Assembly (NCBI RefSeq): GCF_003255815.1
Contig: NC_037674.1
Coordinates: 25,921,830-25,985,829, forward strand
Origin: Theropithecus gelada
Taxonomy: Eukaryota > Chordata > Mammalia > Primates > Cercopithecidae
Reading direction: 5' to 3'
Length of the DNA: 64,000 nucleotides
A program made the position numbers and the translations under genes. Positions 13,701-28,700 of the stretch are shown one piece after another (the first letter of the stretch is position 1; each line of letters starts with the position of its first letter). The notes beneath the pieces are model-generated. The model was not told where the DNA came from. It made no database searches and saw only the letters and a list, made by a program, of their open reading frames with translations.

Positions 13701-16700
13701 TTACTTTTCATCATCATCAGTTAACACTGCCAACAGGTTTATTTCAGACTTTTATGTATTATAAAATTATAATACAAAAAATTTTATAATACAAAAAAAT
13801 TTTATAATACAAAAAAACTTTCATAATACAAAAAAAAAAGTATCAGAATCTCTTTTGGTCCATCTTTTATCATGAATTTTACTAGTTGATTAGTATTTGC
13901 TACCAACTTACAAAGACCAATGGTTATCACATATTTGTTAAGTATATTTTTGGTTCCAATTAGAACTGAAATTTGTTAGTGTTTATCACTCTAGATGACA
14001 ATTTAAATGAAACTAAGGCAAATGTATCACTCTTTTAAATGTGAAATGCCTTTTCAGTGATCTAAGTTATATCAAGATTAGTATGGATTCTGAACCAGTG
14101 GTCCCCCACAGCCTATCTCTTAAAAACATTATGCTCGTGTAATTTAAAAACATACCGTGTTAAACCAGAATTTTACAATTGGTGCATGATAAAAGGCATA
14201 AAACTTTCGTGTGATTGGAAGCTTTTTTGATTTTATTTGTATCTCCATCTCATTCTTTCCTTCATTACTATCCAAAATCCGTACTTCTTTAAACACTTCC
14301 TAAAATTAAAAAAAATTTTTTTTGTACAATTATTCAGAACAAATTTATGTTTACTTTAAAATGTTTTCCTGCTTACCATGGGGATCTCTTCTGTTATGTT
14401 CTGAAAGTTGTTTTCGCTGTCATCCATTGTCATCTGATGAGCATCTTGAGATTGTGGGATATGGGACATTTCAGCCTTAGTTTTATATTCTAGCAGTAAT
14501 ATGGCAGGTGGAACTAAAATGCTTAGTATGACCTAAATTTTTAGAAACATAATTTTGCATTTTAAAATTAATGACCTTCAAGAATATAATAAAGAAAAAT
14601 AAAAGATATTAAATATCTTATGATGATTAGCCATTTTGCCCCAGTAGTGGAGAGAAAAAAACAAAAAATTCATTTTTTACTTACATGTTGTATTTAAAGA
14701 GGCCCAAGTTTTAAAGAGTAACAAAACATTTGATTATTATGATAATAAGGGTATAGGATAGATTTAATAATTATTATAGACTTGTCCTTTAAATAAAATC
14801 AGATTACAATTTGTTCAGAAAACACATTTTCTTTACACAAAATTCAAACCTTATAAAGGTGCTATGTCCTTAATTTTATCCTAAATCTCTTTGCAAGTGT
14901 TCCATGTCATAACATGATTACTCAGCTTGTGCCTCTATAAACAAAAAGGTTTATTTCTAAAATTTTACTTATTACTTGCAAAATCCCAAAGCATGAAGAA
15001 ATTGTAATTGCGTAACAGGGTTTCTGTTGGTTATTCAGTGGCCTATGGTTAAAACTGCCTGATTTCTGACTCCTACATTTCTGCACCTTATTTAAAAAGA
15101 TGTAAGAGAACAAAAAGCAAAGTTAAAAGCAGTATGTATCACCATGACAAAACCTGAAGTACATGTCATTTTACCCAAATTTTTAAAGATATAAACGGGC
15201 CACATGTATATACTTATCTATAAGTATAAACTGGGTATATGAATATACTCATTCAATATACTTTAAGTAACTTAAAAGTAACAGATTATTAAATTAGTAG
15301 ATAGGTCTTGAATTTCAGAATTTGGGAATAATCCTTTCATAAAGTAGTAACTTTTTTCAAGGCTGCTCAGGGCCATAATCTCCAGTATTTCCCATTTGTT
15401 CCCCTTCTAGCTCAAAAAGAGGCCATAATCATTATACACACCTGAAAAGGATTCAAAAGTAAAGAAGAGGAGGAAAAAAGAAGCCCATTATACCACTTGG
15501 GATGAAATGCCAATCATCCTTCTTGCTCCCTCTATAACCCCCACCATTACCCTCACACATCAAGGCATTTTACTACACATTTTGACTAATTCCTCTGTTC
15601 TTTTTATCTTATCATACACTTTATATCAAATTATTTCTAAAGTATACCTTGTACCAGGAATTTTTCCTCATATTCAGCCTTCCCATCCACATATCAGATA
15701 ACAACATTTGTGTACAGGTGTGGGCTACAAAAGGTCTAAGTCTTGAAGAAACTGCTAACTTAAGGCAGGTTGAATTACTCCAGTTCTTCAGTTCATAAGT
15801 GAGCAATTTCATAGCCATGGTTTCATCTTGTCTGAAGGACTGTTCTAATAATTCAACAGCCAACTGACCAAAATCACTATAAAAAGATAAAAGCCAAAAT
15901 ATACTCAGATTAACAAACTGCAATTTCAAGCCACTATTCTTATATACATTAATACTTTCTACCTTTTAATATTCTCACACACACTTACAGAATTATGAGG
16001 CATTAAAACTGTAACTGTTTTCAGACATCTACATCTATTCACAAAATATTAAAATATGTCGCATTATGTACAAGACTGAAAAGGTGAATCCAGAGCACTT
16101 TCTCCCAGTCCTAGAAATCAAACTATAATCTCGAAGTCAATCAAAACTGACAATGTTACAATGCTCTGTTCAAAAAAGTTTATGCAGTATTTCAAACACA
16201 GAAAACAGTTGGTACCTGGTAAAGAGGAAGAACAATGTGACTAGGGACTAACCTAATTATGAGAAACATCTGAATTTTGAAGTTCCACTAAGTAACCATA
16301 GGATCCCTGTTAAGAGTTATTTTCAGTAACAGTTGGTCACTGTCCTCTAAAGACCCCACTTGGGAAGCGGGAGGTCTTAGTATATATTAGAAAACTTCTA
16401 CAAACTACATTTCCAGTTTAATATTTCAATACTGCCCCCCCCAAATAAATTGTAAATTTTTATGAACTATGTCGTTAGTCTATGTATGTACTTCTAGCTT
16501 CTGAAGTGCCTCCCAGTTGAATTCAGTCTATTTTCTTATAACACAGCTCCAACCTCACTTCCGCCCTTTCCTTACCAATTCAAATGGAACTTTCTAATCC
16601 AATTGCTACCATTTGCAAAAATTAAAATGACTTCTGGTATTTCTTCTTTCTTTTGAGATAGGGTCTACCCTGTCACCCAGGCTGGAGTGCAGTGGCATGA

Positions 16701-19700
16701 TCACAGCTCACTGCAGTCTCAACCTCCCAGGCTCAAGTGATCCTCAGCCTCCTGAGTAGCTGGGACCACAGACAAGTGCCACCACACTCAGCTAATTTTT
16801 AAATTTCATGTAGAGATGGGGTCTGCCTATGTTGCCCAAGCTGCATTTCTTCTTTCTTGCTGAAATATTTAATTCTTGGGTTGTAAATATAATAACCTCT
16901 TTTTCATAGAGGCAGAAAGTTTCTTTCTGAATTAAAAAATATATACACTTCAATAATTTTCTGTCAATTGTACCAGTAAGATTATACATATAAATACATC
17001 ACCGTTAAGTACGTGGCACTGTAACAGCCACTCAAACAATATCTACTTTGAATTTTTAAAATGTTTTCAAATAGTCTGGGCGCGGTGGCTCAAGCCTGTA
17101 ATCCCAGCACTTTGGGAGGCCAAGATGGGTGGATCACGAGGTCAGGAGATCAAGACCATCCTGGCGAACACGGTGAAACCCCGTCTCTACTAAAAAATAC
17201 AAAAAACTAGCCGGGCGAGGTGGCGGGTGCCTGTAGTCCCATCTACTCGGGAGGCTGAGGCAGGAGAATGGCGTAAACGCGGGAGGCAGAGCTTGCAGTG
17301 AGCTGAGATCCGGCCACTGCACTCCAGCCTGGGTGACAGAGCGAGACTCCGTCTCAAAAAAAAAAAAAAAATGTTTTCAAATAATAAAATATCACTTACT
17401 TGGAATACTGTTTCAGTTCTTCTGAAGTATCATCTACCAGGTCACTCTGCTTTGCTTCATATGCCATTGAACGATAGATCTTACAGGCAACTAATGCTTT
17501 AGCCATTGATTCTTCACCATGTTGCCATAAAAAACGGGCCATGACCTGCCTCTTCATAAGGCAAGCCCAAATTAAAAGTTCATTAAGTGGATAAGGAAAG
17601 CGCTTGGTTTCTGGATCATCAATGTCTACAATTTCATCTTTGGTTCTTTTCTTCTTTCCTTCTTCCACAACTGTATCAATCTTCCAGGGAAAATAAAGTT
17701 ATAAAGATCATTATAATAAGGCCATATGAAATTTATGTCACTGAAAATTTTAATAAAATATCCTTTACATTATTCAGCTCCATAAAACTGCACATAATAG
17801 CATAAATTTTATAAACTGGATTTTTATTATAGCTCATAATTCATTTTATGAAAACGCTATTTTAACAGAAATGTCTTTGCAATAAACATTTCCCAAAATT
17901 TAAGGGCCTAAATATTTCAACTAATATTCTAATAGAACATAATTTTAATAAAGGGTTAGATAACATTTTTGTCATACATGTTCTTAATCAAGTATAACTG
18001 GAATGAAAGGAGTCAGGTAACCATTTATTAAAACATTTTAATTTGGTTATCATCATAGCTAAATATGAAAATGTAGGCCGGGTGCAGTGGCTCATGCCTG
18101 TAATCCTACCACTTTGGGAGGCTGAGGCGGGTGGATCACAAGGTCAAGAGATCGAGACCATCCTGGCCAACATGGTGAAACCCCATCTCTACCAAAAATA
18201 CAAAAAATTAGCCGGTGTGGTGGCGGGTGCCTGTAGTGCCAGCTACTTGGGAGGCTGAGGCAGGAGAATCACTTGAACTCGGGAGGCGGGGGTTGCAGTG
18301 AGCCAAGATTGAACCAAGGCACTCCAGCCTGGTGACAGAGCAACACTCCATCTCAAAAAAAAAAAAAAAAGTAACAGAATCATTAACTTATAATTAATAT
18401 CTCTGTGTATGAGAAAATGACAATTCTAAGACATACCCAAAAATGAAAGGTAATTCTTACTAAATCCAATTAGGTTTTTTTGTTTAATAATACTAAGTAA
18501 TTTAGAAAGAAGAAAATAAAAACTCAGAAAGAATAATATTTAAATAAATTTACCTTTGGTCGGTAGGGCTGTGCTGTCTTAATGAAATGGTTATGCCTCA
18601 TTTTTTCCTTTTTATCTGCCCTATTGCCAAAAGATTCATGACTCTTTCGCAACTGAGGAGTGCTGCTGGAGGTATTTCGGCCAGACCTCTGAAAATGAGC
18701 TCTTATTAGCTTTTACAGATTTAAACATGCTGACATGTTATAAAAATTCAAGAATCAATTTATATACGTGTGCAAATGTGTTTGTGTATAAACAAAATAT
18801 GACTGGTTTAGGATTTTCATGACAAAATATTTCTAATTACTCTTAGTTGAAAATCTTCAATTTTATAACAGTGTTACTTTCTCCATTCTAATGTTAATTC
18901 TTAACATTTAAAGTGCATTTAATGTTAAAGCACATATATGGATTTCCCCCCAAATTTTACATACCCGATTATTTCCACCAAGACTATTATATATTAATCG
19001 AAAACGTTTCCTAGTATAGGTGCATCTGTAGGTTCCTCCCATGAGATATTCAATAACAAGTCCTATATCAATTAGAGTGATCTTATATCCTGGAGGAAGA
19101 TTTCCCTAGAAACAAAACATGTTTTATATAGATCAGATAGCATTTCTCAATATTGCCATGCCCTGCCTAGGAACAGGCCTACTCTCCAAAATGACAAATG
19201 TTTACTTTGTATAAGCAGCAAGGGCCAGGTGCAGTGGCTCACGCCTGTAATCCCAACACTCTGGGAGGCCAAGGTGGGTGAATCACCTGAGGTCAGGAGT
19301 TCGAGATCAGCCTGACCAACATGATGAAAACCCGTCTCTACTAAAACTACAAAAACATTGGCCAGGCAAGCTAGCACGTGTCTGCAGTTCCAGCTACTCA
19401 GGAGGCTGAGGCAGGAGAATCGCTTGAACTCGGGAGGCGGAAGTTGCAGTTAGCCAATATTGTGCCACTGCACTCCAGCCTGGGAGACAGAGCAAGACTT
19501 GGTCTCAAACAAACAACAAAAAAAGCAGCAGCAGCAAGGGTTGCCAGCAGCTATCTTTACAGAAGGAGATGTTTGTTTCTCTATTTGTTCTGTAAAAATA
19601 CGGGATTCTGAAGTTCTGAGGTCTCAAAGGTGTGCCTTGAGACAGGAGTATGACCTAAAGCAGGAAGATAACAATTTCATCTCTCTATTGCCCCAATACT

Positions 19701-22700
19701 TCACACATAAGATGGAGGCTGGGTGCAGTGGCTCAGGCCTATAATCCCAGCACTTTGGGAGGCTGAGGCAGGCGGATCACCTGAGGTCGGGAGTTCCAGA
19801 CCAGCCTGGCCAACATGGAGAGACCCGGTCTCTACGAAAAATACAAGAGCAAGACTCTGTCTCAAAAAAAAAAAAAAAAAAAAAGAGACAATGGAAATGC
19901 TAATTGGCCAACTATTCCATTTTCATTGTGATATATATAAAAAATTGCATTTTTCTGCAAAACTAATGCTGTGTTATGTTTCCAGACTGGCCCAGAAATA
20001 CACGTAAATATTTTTTAACCAAAATTATACTGGCGATATTATAGGTTTTTATAGTGTTGTCTAGGAATTAACTATCACTTGCAACATTGTTTAAGGCTAA
20101 GACTTCATTTTCCCATGGCAATTTACAAATGCACTTTTGGAACATACACCATTTGTGAGTTTGGAAAGATGGCCTGTTTAAAAATTTAAAAACTGGTTAA
20201 TTTCATTAAATAATCTTAAAGGGATTTAATCATCAGATAATTTGTATTTATTAACTAATTCTGCCCTCCTACCATTACCATTTTTTTATTTCCCTGATTA
20301 TAATGTCATGAACTTTTTTTTTTTTTTTTTTAATGTCTGTATTTTTACTATCTTGGTTTCACTGGGCACGGTGGCTCACGCCTGTAATCCTAGCACTTTG
20401 GGAGGCTGAGGGGGTGGATCACCTGAGGTCAGGAGTTTGAGATCATCCTGGCCAACATGGTGAATCCCCATCTCTACTAAAAATACAAAAATTAGCTAGG
20501 TGTGGTGCAGGGCACATGTAATCCCAGCTACTCAGGAGGCTGAAGCAGAAGAATTGCTTAAACCCAGGATGCGAAGGCTGCAGTGAGCCAAGATCGCATC
20601 ACTGCACTCTACTATGGGCAACAAAGGCGAAACTCCGTCTCAAAAATAAATAAATAAATAAATAAATAAATAAAATCTTGTTTTCATCTGTGAAATTTCT
20701 AATTTCTAGATAGCTATATCCTTTAAATCTCTAATTTGAAAATAAATCAAAATACATATTTCCATCTTGAATACATGATTTTTGGTTTTAACTCAAGCAG
20801 CCTCAAAATATGCTGATTGAGAATGTCACCTATGATACTTGTCAATATTATTTATTAAAAATGACAAATGCCATTATATGAACCCACTTGAATAAGAAAT
20901 ATTTAAATTAGGTAAAATAATGTGAATTATCTATCAAATGTCATGACGATCAAGTTCTCAAACTATACTAAGCCATAAAACTCTTTACCAACGTGAATCA
21001 AAATATTCAATTACTGCCTTTACTTCAGGATTTATCACTTACAGAAATCAAAAAATAGGGCTTATTATCATAGCCACCAATGTAACAACAATGTATACAA
21101 ATTCTCAGATTTGTTTCCAAAATTTTAACTACCATAATTCTTAGAAATATGGTCTTAAGGTCTCCCCCATTACTTAAGATTTCTAGGGGAAGGAGAGGAA
21201 ATTTTAATTATTTAAAAAGACCAAATCAAACTGATGTGAAATGACCAGAATAGGCAAATCATTAGATTAATAGTTATCCTAGGAGGGAAACGGAAGTGGG
21301 GAGTAGAGAAGGAGAAGAAATGAGGAGTGACCGCTAAAGGGTACAGGGTAACTTTTCGAAGTATTATAAATGCTCTAAAGTTAGACTGTGGCAATGGCTG
21401 CACAACTCTGTGAATAAAGTCAAAAAAGTATGCTTTTTTTTTTTTTTTGAGACAAAGGATCTTGCTGTGTTGTCCAGGCTGGAGTGCAATGGCACAATCT
21501 CAGCTTGCAGCAACCTCCGCTTCCTAGGTTCAAGCAATTCTTCTGCCTCAGCCTCCTGAGTAGCTGGGACTACAGGCACACGCCACCACGCCTGGCTAAT
21601 TTTTGTATTTTTAGTAGAGACAAGGTTTCACTATTTTGGCTAGGCTGTTCTTGAACTCCTGACCTCAAGCCACCACGCCTGGCCAATATACACTTTAAAT
21701 GAACGAATTTTGTAATTTGTGAAATACATTTCAATAAAGCTATAAAGAAAAGCACACGTGGGCTGGGCGTAATGGCTCACACCTGTAATCCCAGCAGTTT
21801 GGGAGGCCGAGGTGGGTGGATCACCTGAGGTCAGGGGTTCGAGACCAGCCTGGCCAACATGATGAAACCCCATCTCTACAAAAAAAATAGTAACAATAAT
21901 AAATAAATAAATAAGCCGGGTGTGGTGGCACACACCTGTAGTGCCAGCTACTTGGGAGGCTGATAGGAGAACTGCTTGAACCTGAGAGGCAGTGGGTGCA
22001 GTGAACCAAGATCGTGCCATTGCACTCCAACCTGGGCAACAGACCAAGACTCCATCTCAAAAAAAAACAAAATCAGCCAGGCGTGGTGGCAGACACCTGC
22101 AATCCTAGCTACTCAGGAGGCTGAGGCAGAAGAATCACTTGAACCCGGGAGACGGAGGTTGCAGTGAGCCGAGATCGCGCCACCGTACTCCAGCCTGGGC
22201 AAGAAAGGGCAAAACTTCATTTCCAAAAAAAAATTTTTTTAATATAAAATGTCTCGGTTCTTCCTATGGGATAGTTTAGTATTAAATCAGTTACAAAATA
22301 ATGAAAATGAAAACAGAAAATGACATTTTTTTTTTTTTTTTTTTTTGAGACGGAGTCTCGCTCTGTCGCCCAGGCTGGAGTGCAGTGGCGCGATCTCGGC
22401 TCACTGCAAGCTCCACCTCCCGGGTTCACGCCATTCTCCCGCCTCAGCCTCCGAGTAGCTGGGACTACAGGCGCCCGCCACCACGCCCGGCTAGTTTTTT
22501 GTATTTTTAGTAGAGACGGGGTTTCACCATGTTAGCCAGGATGGTCTCGATCTCCTGACCTCATGATCCACCCGCCTCGGCCTCCCAAAGTGCTGGGATT
22601 ACAGGCTTGAGCCACCGCGCCCGGCCGAAAATGACATTTTTAAAAAACATCCTCAAGGCTATTAAAAATGACATTTCTAATGTCATTCTTTTTTCTTAAG

Positions 22701-25700
22701 ACAGGGCCTTGATGTGTACCCAGACTGGAGTACAGTGGCTCAATGACAGCTCACTGCGGGCTCAAGTGATCCTCCCTCAGTGCCCCCCCACACCCCCACC
22801 AATCATTTGGGACTACAGGCAGGTGACAACATGCCAGGCTAATTTTTAATTTTTTTGTAGAGACAAGGTCTCGCTTTGTTGCCCAGGCTGGTCTCGAACA
22901 CTTTCTCTCTGGCGATCCTCCCACCTCAGACTACCAAAGTGCTGGTATTACGGGTATGAGCCACCAGGCCTGGCCTTCGATGTGTTTAATAATGCACTCA
23001 TATTAAGTAGCAAGTAAAAGCTGAAATAAATAATTCTAAACAAAATTTAAGTTTAGAAACTTAGAAGATATTTTAACCAAATAAATATAAAGACTATTTT
23101 ATCAAGGAAAACAAAACTGTATTGAACACCAATATAAATGGCTATAAAAGTGGTGATAAATGTTTAAAACTTTTAGTTCACAAACAATCCTGATAGGAGA
23201 GAAGAGGAATAAGAGTACATCAATTTAGTGGCCACAGAATAGCCTGAGATCATGAGAGTGTTATACATTCATCACTACCAATACTAGATTTTGTTTTACT
23301 TTTAAAAATGTTAAAGCGATTTATATATATTTAGGGTTACAAGTATAGATTTCTTACATGCATGTGTTATGTAGTGGTGAAGACTAGGCTTTCAGTGTAC
23401 CTATTACCTGAATGGTGAATAGTGTACCCACAGGTAAATTGTTCAACCCTCACCCCCCAACCCAACCTCCCACCTTTTGTTAAGTCTCCAGTGTCTATCA
23501 TTCCACTCTATGTCCACAGGTACCCATTGTTTAGCTCCAACTTATAAGTGAAAACGTGGTATTTGACTAAGTTATTTCACTTAGGATAATGAACCTCTAG
23601 TTCCATTCACATTGCCACAAAGGACATGATTTCATTCTTTTGTATGGTTGAGTAGAAACACTACATTTTTTTTTTTTAAGGGGAGAGAGCTTTTCAGTAT
23701 TTCTACTGGCAATTTTTTTTAAGGGGAGAGAGCTTTTCAGCATTTTTACTGGCAAAGTCTGCCATTAAGATCATGACCCTGTCCTCAATTTCCTTATTCA
23801 GTATCCTTTACATTCGGACAATTTTCTAAGGAACAAATTTCTGCTGAAGATAGAGGAAAAAAGATACATTCTATCAACAGTCTTTCTTTTATGAACCAAT
23901 GAGCTTTATACATCATATTGTATCTTGGATGACCAGAAGCTCAATAGCTTTTTTTTTTTTTTTTTTTTTTTAAGACAGAGTCTCACTCTGTTCCCAGGCT
24001 GGAATGCAATGGCAAGATCATGGCTCGTGGCAGCCTCCACCTCCTGGCCTCAAGCGATCCTCCCACCTCAGCCTCCCGAGTAGCTGGTACTACAGGTGTG
24101 CACCACCATGCCCAGGTAATTTTTTTAACTTTTTGTAGAGATGTGATTTCAGCATGCTGCCCAGGCTGGTCTCGAACTCCTGGGCTCAAGCAATCCACCA
24201 GTCTCAACCTGCCGAAATGCTGGGATTACAGGTTTGAGCCTCCCATGCCTGGCAGTGGTCTTAATTTCATAAATTCTCTTTTTTTCTTGTTTTCTGATAC
24301 ATTATGCTCTTTACTCCTCTCTTACCACAAATTCAGCCATATTTTATCTTGTTCTGTAAACTAATTTTATTGGTATTTCCAAAATGTATTTAAATGCTTT
24401 AAAAAAAAAAAAGATGAAATATAAATGATTTTTTAAAATAACATTTTTCAAAAGCAAAAATAATCTTTTACCTGTTTGACGTCTCGAACAAGATGAAACA
24501 GCATTGGATTAGTTGGACCTTGTTTCTTTAGGGAGAAAAAGTTACAGCAAACTATTATTTTTCTTCTAAAATAATTTAAAGTTTACAGGATTTTTGAGAA
24601 CCTCCTTATATAAATTACACTGTTTTGGAGTTATTTCCTTAAGTTCTATTCATAAAGTAGAACAACAAAGAATTGTCATGTTTACTGCCAAAAAACAAAT
24701 AATCTTAGAGTATCACTAAAATGATACATTCTTTTTTGTTTCATAAAAGTCATGTCAACACTGCAACTTTACAACTGTACCTTAAATTTAAATTTACATT
24801 TATTTCATTGATAATGGCGCCGTACAATACCTTTCTTCTTGTTAAAATGTCTGTTCCTCTGTTCCATCACTAATAAAGTCATATTGAGACTTTAATATTT
24901 TGAGTAATAAGTCTTTTAACACAAGCTTGTCCAACCTGTAGCCCACGGGCTGCATACAGCCCAAGAAGGCTTTGAATGCGGCCCAGCACAAATTTGTAAA
25001 TTTTCCTAAAACATTGAGTTTTTTTCCAATTTTTTTTTTTTAAGCTCATCAGCTATCGTTAGTGTATTTTATGTATGGCCCAAGACAATTCTTCTTCCAA
25101 TGTGGCTCAGGAAAGCCAAAAGATTGGACATCCCTGATTTAACATTTATATATGCCATAATTTTGCCATTATCTTACTTCTCTTAATATATAATGTTAGA
25201 GTGGACTAATCGCAAGTTCCACCTTTCTAGTAATCTCATTTTGATGGCAGTCTGTATTTTGAAAAAATAGCCAAATATCTATTCTCCTCGACCAAGAAGG
25301 AAGTAAATGGCTCAAAAAGACCTGAGGTAGTCATTTGACCCGTCTGAAATTTAATGCAATGAATTCCAGGTGACACAAATCAAGAGACTTCTAAATATTT
25401 TAAATCCTATTGTTTAAAAGAATTATCAAATGGGATTTAATGCCACCCGTGTATTGATATTTCATATGATAAGTTATTATAGTAATCAACTCAATCTACT
25501 CTTCTATTTTGATCACATCTACTTTGTAAAATGTTTTAAAATTTAACTGGGTGCACCTACCATTATTTCTTTTTCTTTTTTGAGATGGAATCTTGCTCTG
25601 TCGCCCAGGCTGGACTGCAGAGGTGCAATCTCGGCTCACTGCAAGCTCCGCCTCCTAGGTTCACGCCATTCTCCTGCCTCAGCCTCCCAAGTAGCTGGGA

Positions 25701-28700
25701 CTACAGGTGCCCGCTGCTACCACGCCCTGCTAACTTCTTTGTATTTTCAGTAGAGACGGGGCTTCACTGTGTTAGCCAGGATGGTCTCCTGCCTCAGCCT
25801 CCCAAAGTGCTGGGATTACAGGCGTGAGCCACCGCACCCGGCCATCTACCATTATTTCTTTGGAGAAAAAGTTATTTTCTTTTATATTCCTGGCTTTCAA
25901 ATTCTATATAATAACTAAGATGACTACAATTGACATTGCATATAAATTATACTTTACTTTGCTCTGTCTTCTTTTTACAAGATTTATTTAGGGCCGGGCA
26001 CGGTGGCTCAAGCCTGTAATCTCAGCACTTTGGGAGGCCGAGGCGGGTGGATCACCTGAGGTTGGGAGTTCGAGACCAGCCTGACCAACACGGAGAAACC
26101 CCGTCTCTACTGAAAAAACACAAAATTAGCCCAGTGTGGTGGCGCATGCCTGTAATCCCACCTACTCGGGAGGCTGAGGCAGAAGAATCGCTTGAACCCG
26201 GGAGGCGGAGGTTGTGGTGAGCCGGAGGTTGTGGTGAGCCGAGATCACGCCACTGTGCTCCAGCCTGGGCGACAAGAGTGAAACTCCATCCCCCCAAAAA
26301 TAAAAAATTTAAAAAAAAACAACAACAATATTTATTTAGTCTATCCACTCAGGGGCTAAGTTATCTCTGCCAATTCTCCCCCACAGGTTAACTTTTTAAA
26401 ATAAGAGTTTCTTCTAAGTTAGTAAGAAGCATCTCATATTTTGGGAGTATTGGGGAATTTCATTGCATTTTTCTCCAATGGTATATAATCATATGCAAAG
26501 GCACTTAGAATTTTTTAAATTCTATTTTATCCTACTCTATTAAATGTTTATCCATTAAAAATAAACTGTTAGTAAATAATAAATGTACTTTAACATAGTA
26601 ATTCTCAAAGTGTGACCTGGGGACACCTGAGGCCCCCATGATTCCTTTGGGAGTTCCATGAGATCAAGACTTTTTTCCTAATCATATTAAAATTGTATTT
26701 GTATTGTTTCATTCTTATTCTCTCCGTGTTTGGTGAAGTTTTCCAGAAGCTTTCTGATGTGTGATATTGTGAGATTAAATTCAGAAGCAAATATGAGAAT
26801 CCAGCTGCTTTTATAAGGCTAGACTTTAAAGACATTTGCAAAAATGTTTTCCTCTCCTCAGCAATTTTTCTGTTTTCTTTAAAAATAAAAACACAGCAGG
26901 CTGGGCGCGGTGGCTCATGCCTGTAATCCCACCACTTTGGCAGGTCGAGGCGGGTGGATCACCTTAGATCAGGAGTTCAAGACCAGCCTGGCCAACATGA
27001 TGAAACCTCATCACTACTAAAAATACAAAAATTAGCCGGGTGTGGTGGTGGGCATCTCTAATCCTAGCTACTCAGGAGGCTGAGGCAGGAGAATCACTTG
27101 AATCTGGGACGTGGAGGTTGCAGTGAGCTGAGATTGTGCCATTGCACTCCAGCCTGGATGACGAGAGCAAAACTCCGTCTCAAAAAAATAAATAAAAATA
27201 AAAACGTATCAGGCAGAAGGTGCTAATTTAAGAAAAAAGAAATACAAATAACAAATATTTATGTTAACATGGGATAAGTTTAGAAATTTTAAGTAAACAT
27301 AATTGCTACTTTAATAAAAACAAATATTTTTTAAAACTCGCATTTTTACATTCTAAAATACCAACACACATAAACAAAACCTCTTTAGAAAAGCTCTCTG
27401 AAGTTCTTGATAATTTTAATGTAAAGGAACCCTGAAATTAAAAAGTTTGAGAACCACTACTTTATCATGTTGCAAGCCCTTAAATGTTTTAAAACTTCAT
27501 CAATAATTGATGCTAAAAGTAACTACAGTATTTTCTTAAGACCTTTGAGTTACATAATTTAAAAATTACTTGCCTTGCTAATGGGATCAATGTTTATTTT
27601 TATTATTTTACACTGCTTTATATTTCAGGGATAAACCTTACTACAGCACAATGAATAATCCTTTTAATTTTTACATCTATCCACTAGAGACAGTAAAATG
27701 TCAACAAAGTTCAATGCAAATGTGCTATGCACTATTAAAAGAAAATAATGGAGGCTGGGCCTGGTGGCTCATGCCTGTAATCCCAGAACTTTGGGAGGCT
27801 GAGGCAGGCGGATCACCTGAAGTTGGGAGTTCAAGACCAGCCTGGTCAACATGGTAAAACCCCATTTCCACTAAAAATACAAAAATTAGCTGGGCATGGT
27901 GGCGCACACCTGTAATCTCAGCTACTCAGGAAGCTGAGGCAGGAAAATTGCTTGAACCCGGGAGCCAGAGGTTGCAGTGAGCCCAGATCGTGCCACTGCA
28001 CTCCAGCCTGGGCAACAGAGTGAGATTCTGTCTCAAAAAAAGAAAAAAATGGGAGAAAATAAGATATAATACCTACTTTAAAGAAATTTACAATCCAAAG
28101 GGAAAGACCTAATAATTGTACTTAACTATGCCATCAAGCTTCATGGAACCAGTGGCATGCATTTGAGCTAAGTTCTAAGCAATGAACAACATTTCAATAA
28201 ACGGGTTATTGGAAGCAAAACAGACCAGCACTGTGAAAACAGCAAATGCTTTTTTTTTTTTTTTTTTTGAGACGGAGTCTGGCTCTGTCGCCCAGGCTGG
28301 AGTGCTGTGGCCGGATCTCAGCTCACTGCAAGCTCCGCCTCCCGGGTTTACGCCATTCTCCTGCCTCAGCCTCCGGAGTAGCTGGGACTACAGGAGCCCG
28401 CCACCTCGCCTGGCTAGTTTTTTGTATTTTTTAGTAGAGACGGGGTTTCACCGTGTTAGCCAGGATGGTCTCGATCTCCTGACCTCGTGATCCGCCCGTC
28501 TCGGCCTCCCAAAGTGCTGGGATTACAAGCTTGAGCCACCGCGCCCGGCCAGCAAATGCTTTTTAAAAAAAGTTTGTATTGGCCAGGCGCGGTGGCTCAA
28601 GCCTGTAATCCCAGCACTTTGGGAGGCCGAGACGGGCGGATCACGAGGTCAGGAGATCGAGACCATCCTGGCTAACACAGTGAAACTGCGTCTCTACTAA

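Larger units (their letters stand above)
11927..14155 (-). other. TRPM7: TRPM7 intron 19
   Basis: One Alu (12358-12660) and an AT-rich tandem repeat (13755-13838). 12661-13750 appears unique. Confidence 0.82.
15877..17399 (-). other. TRPM7: TRPM7 intron 16
   Basis: Holds a 5'-truncated Alu (16653-16844) and a young AluY (17074-17368) close to the exon 16 donor. 15877-16638 looks unique. Confidence 0.85.
19106..24471 (-). other. TRPM7: TRPM7 intron 13
   Basis: 5.4 kb with nine Alu elements or arms, an old L1 3' end and a 43-bp tandem duplication. 20675-21428 and 22975-23300 look unique. Confidence 0.82.
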
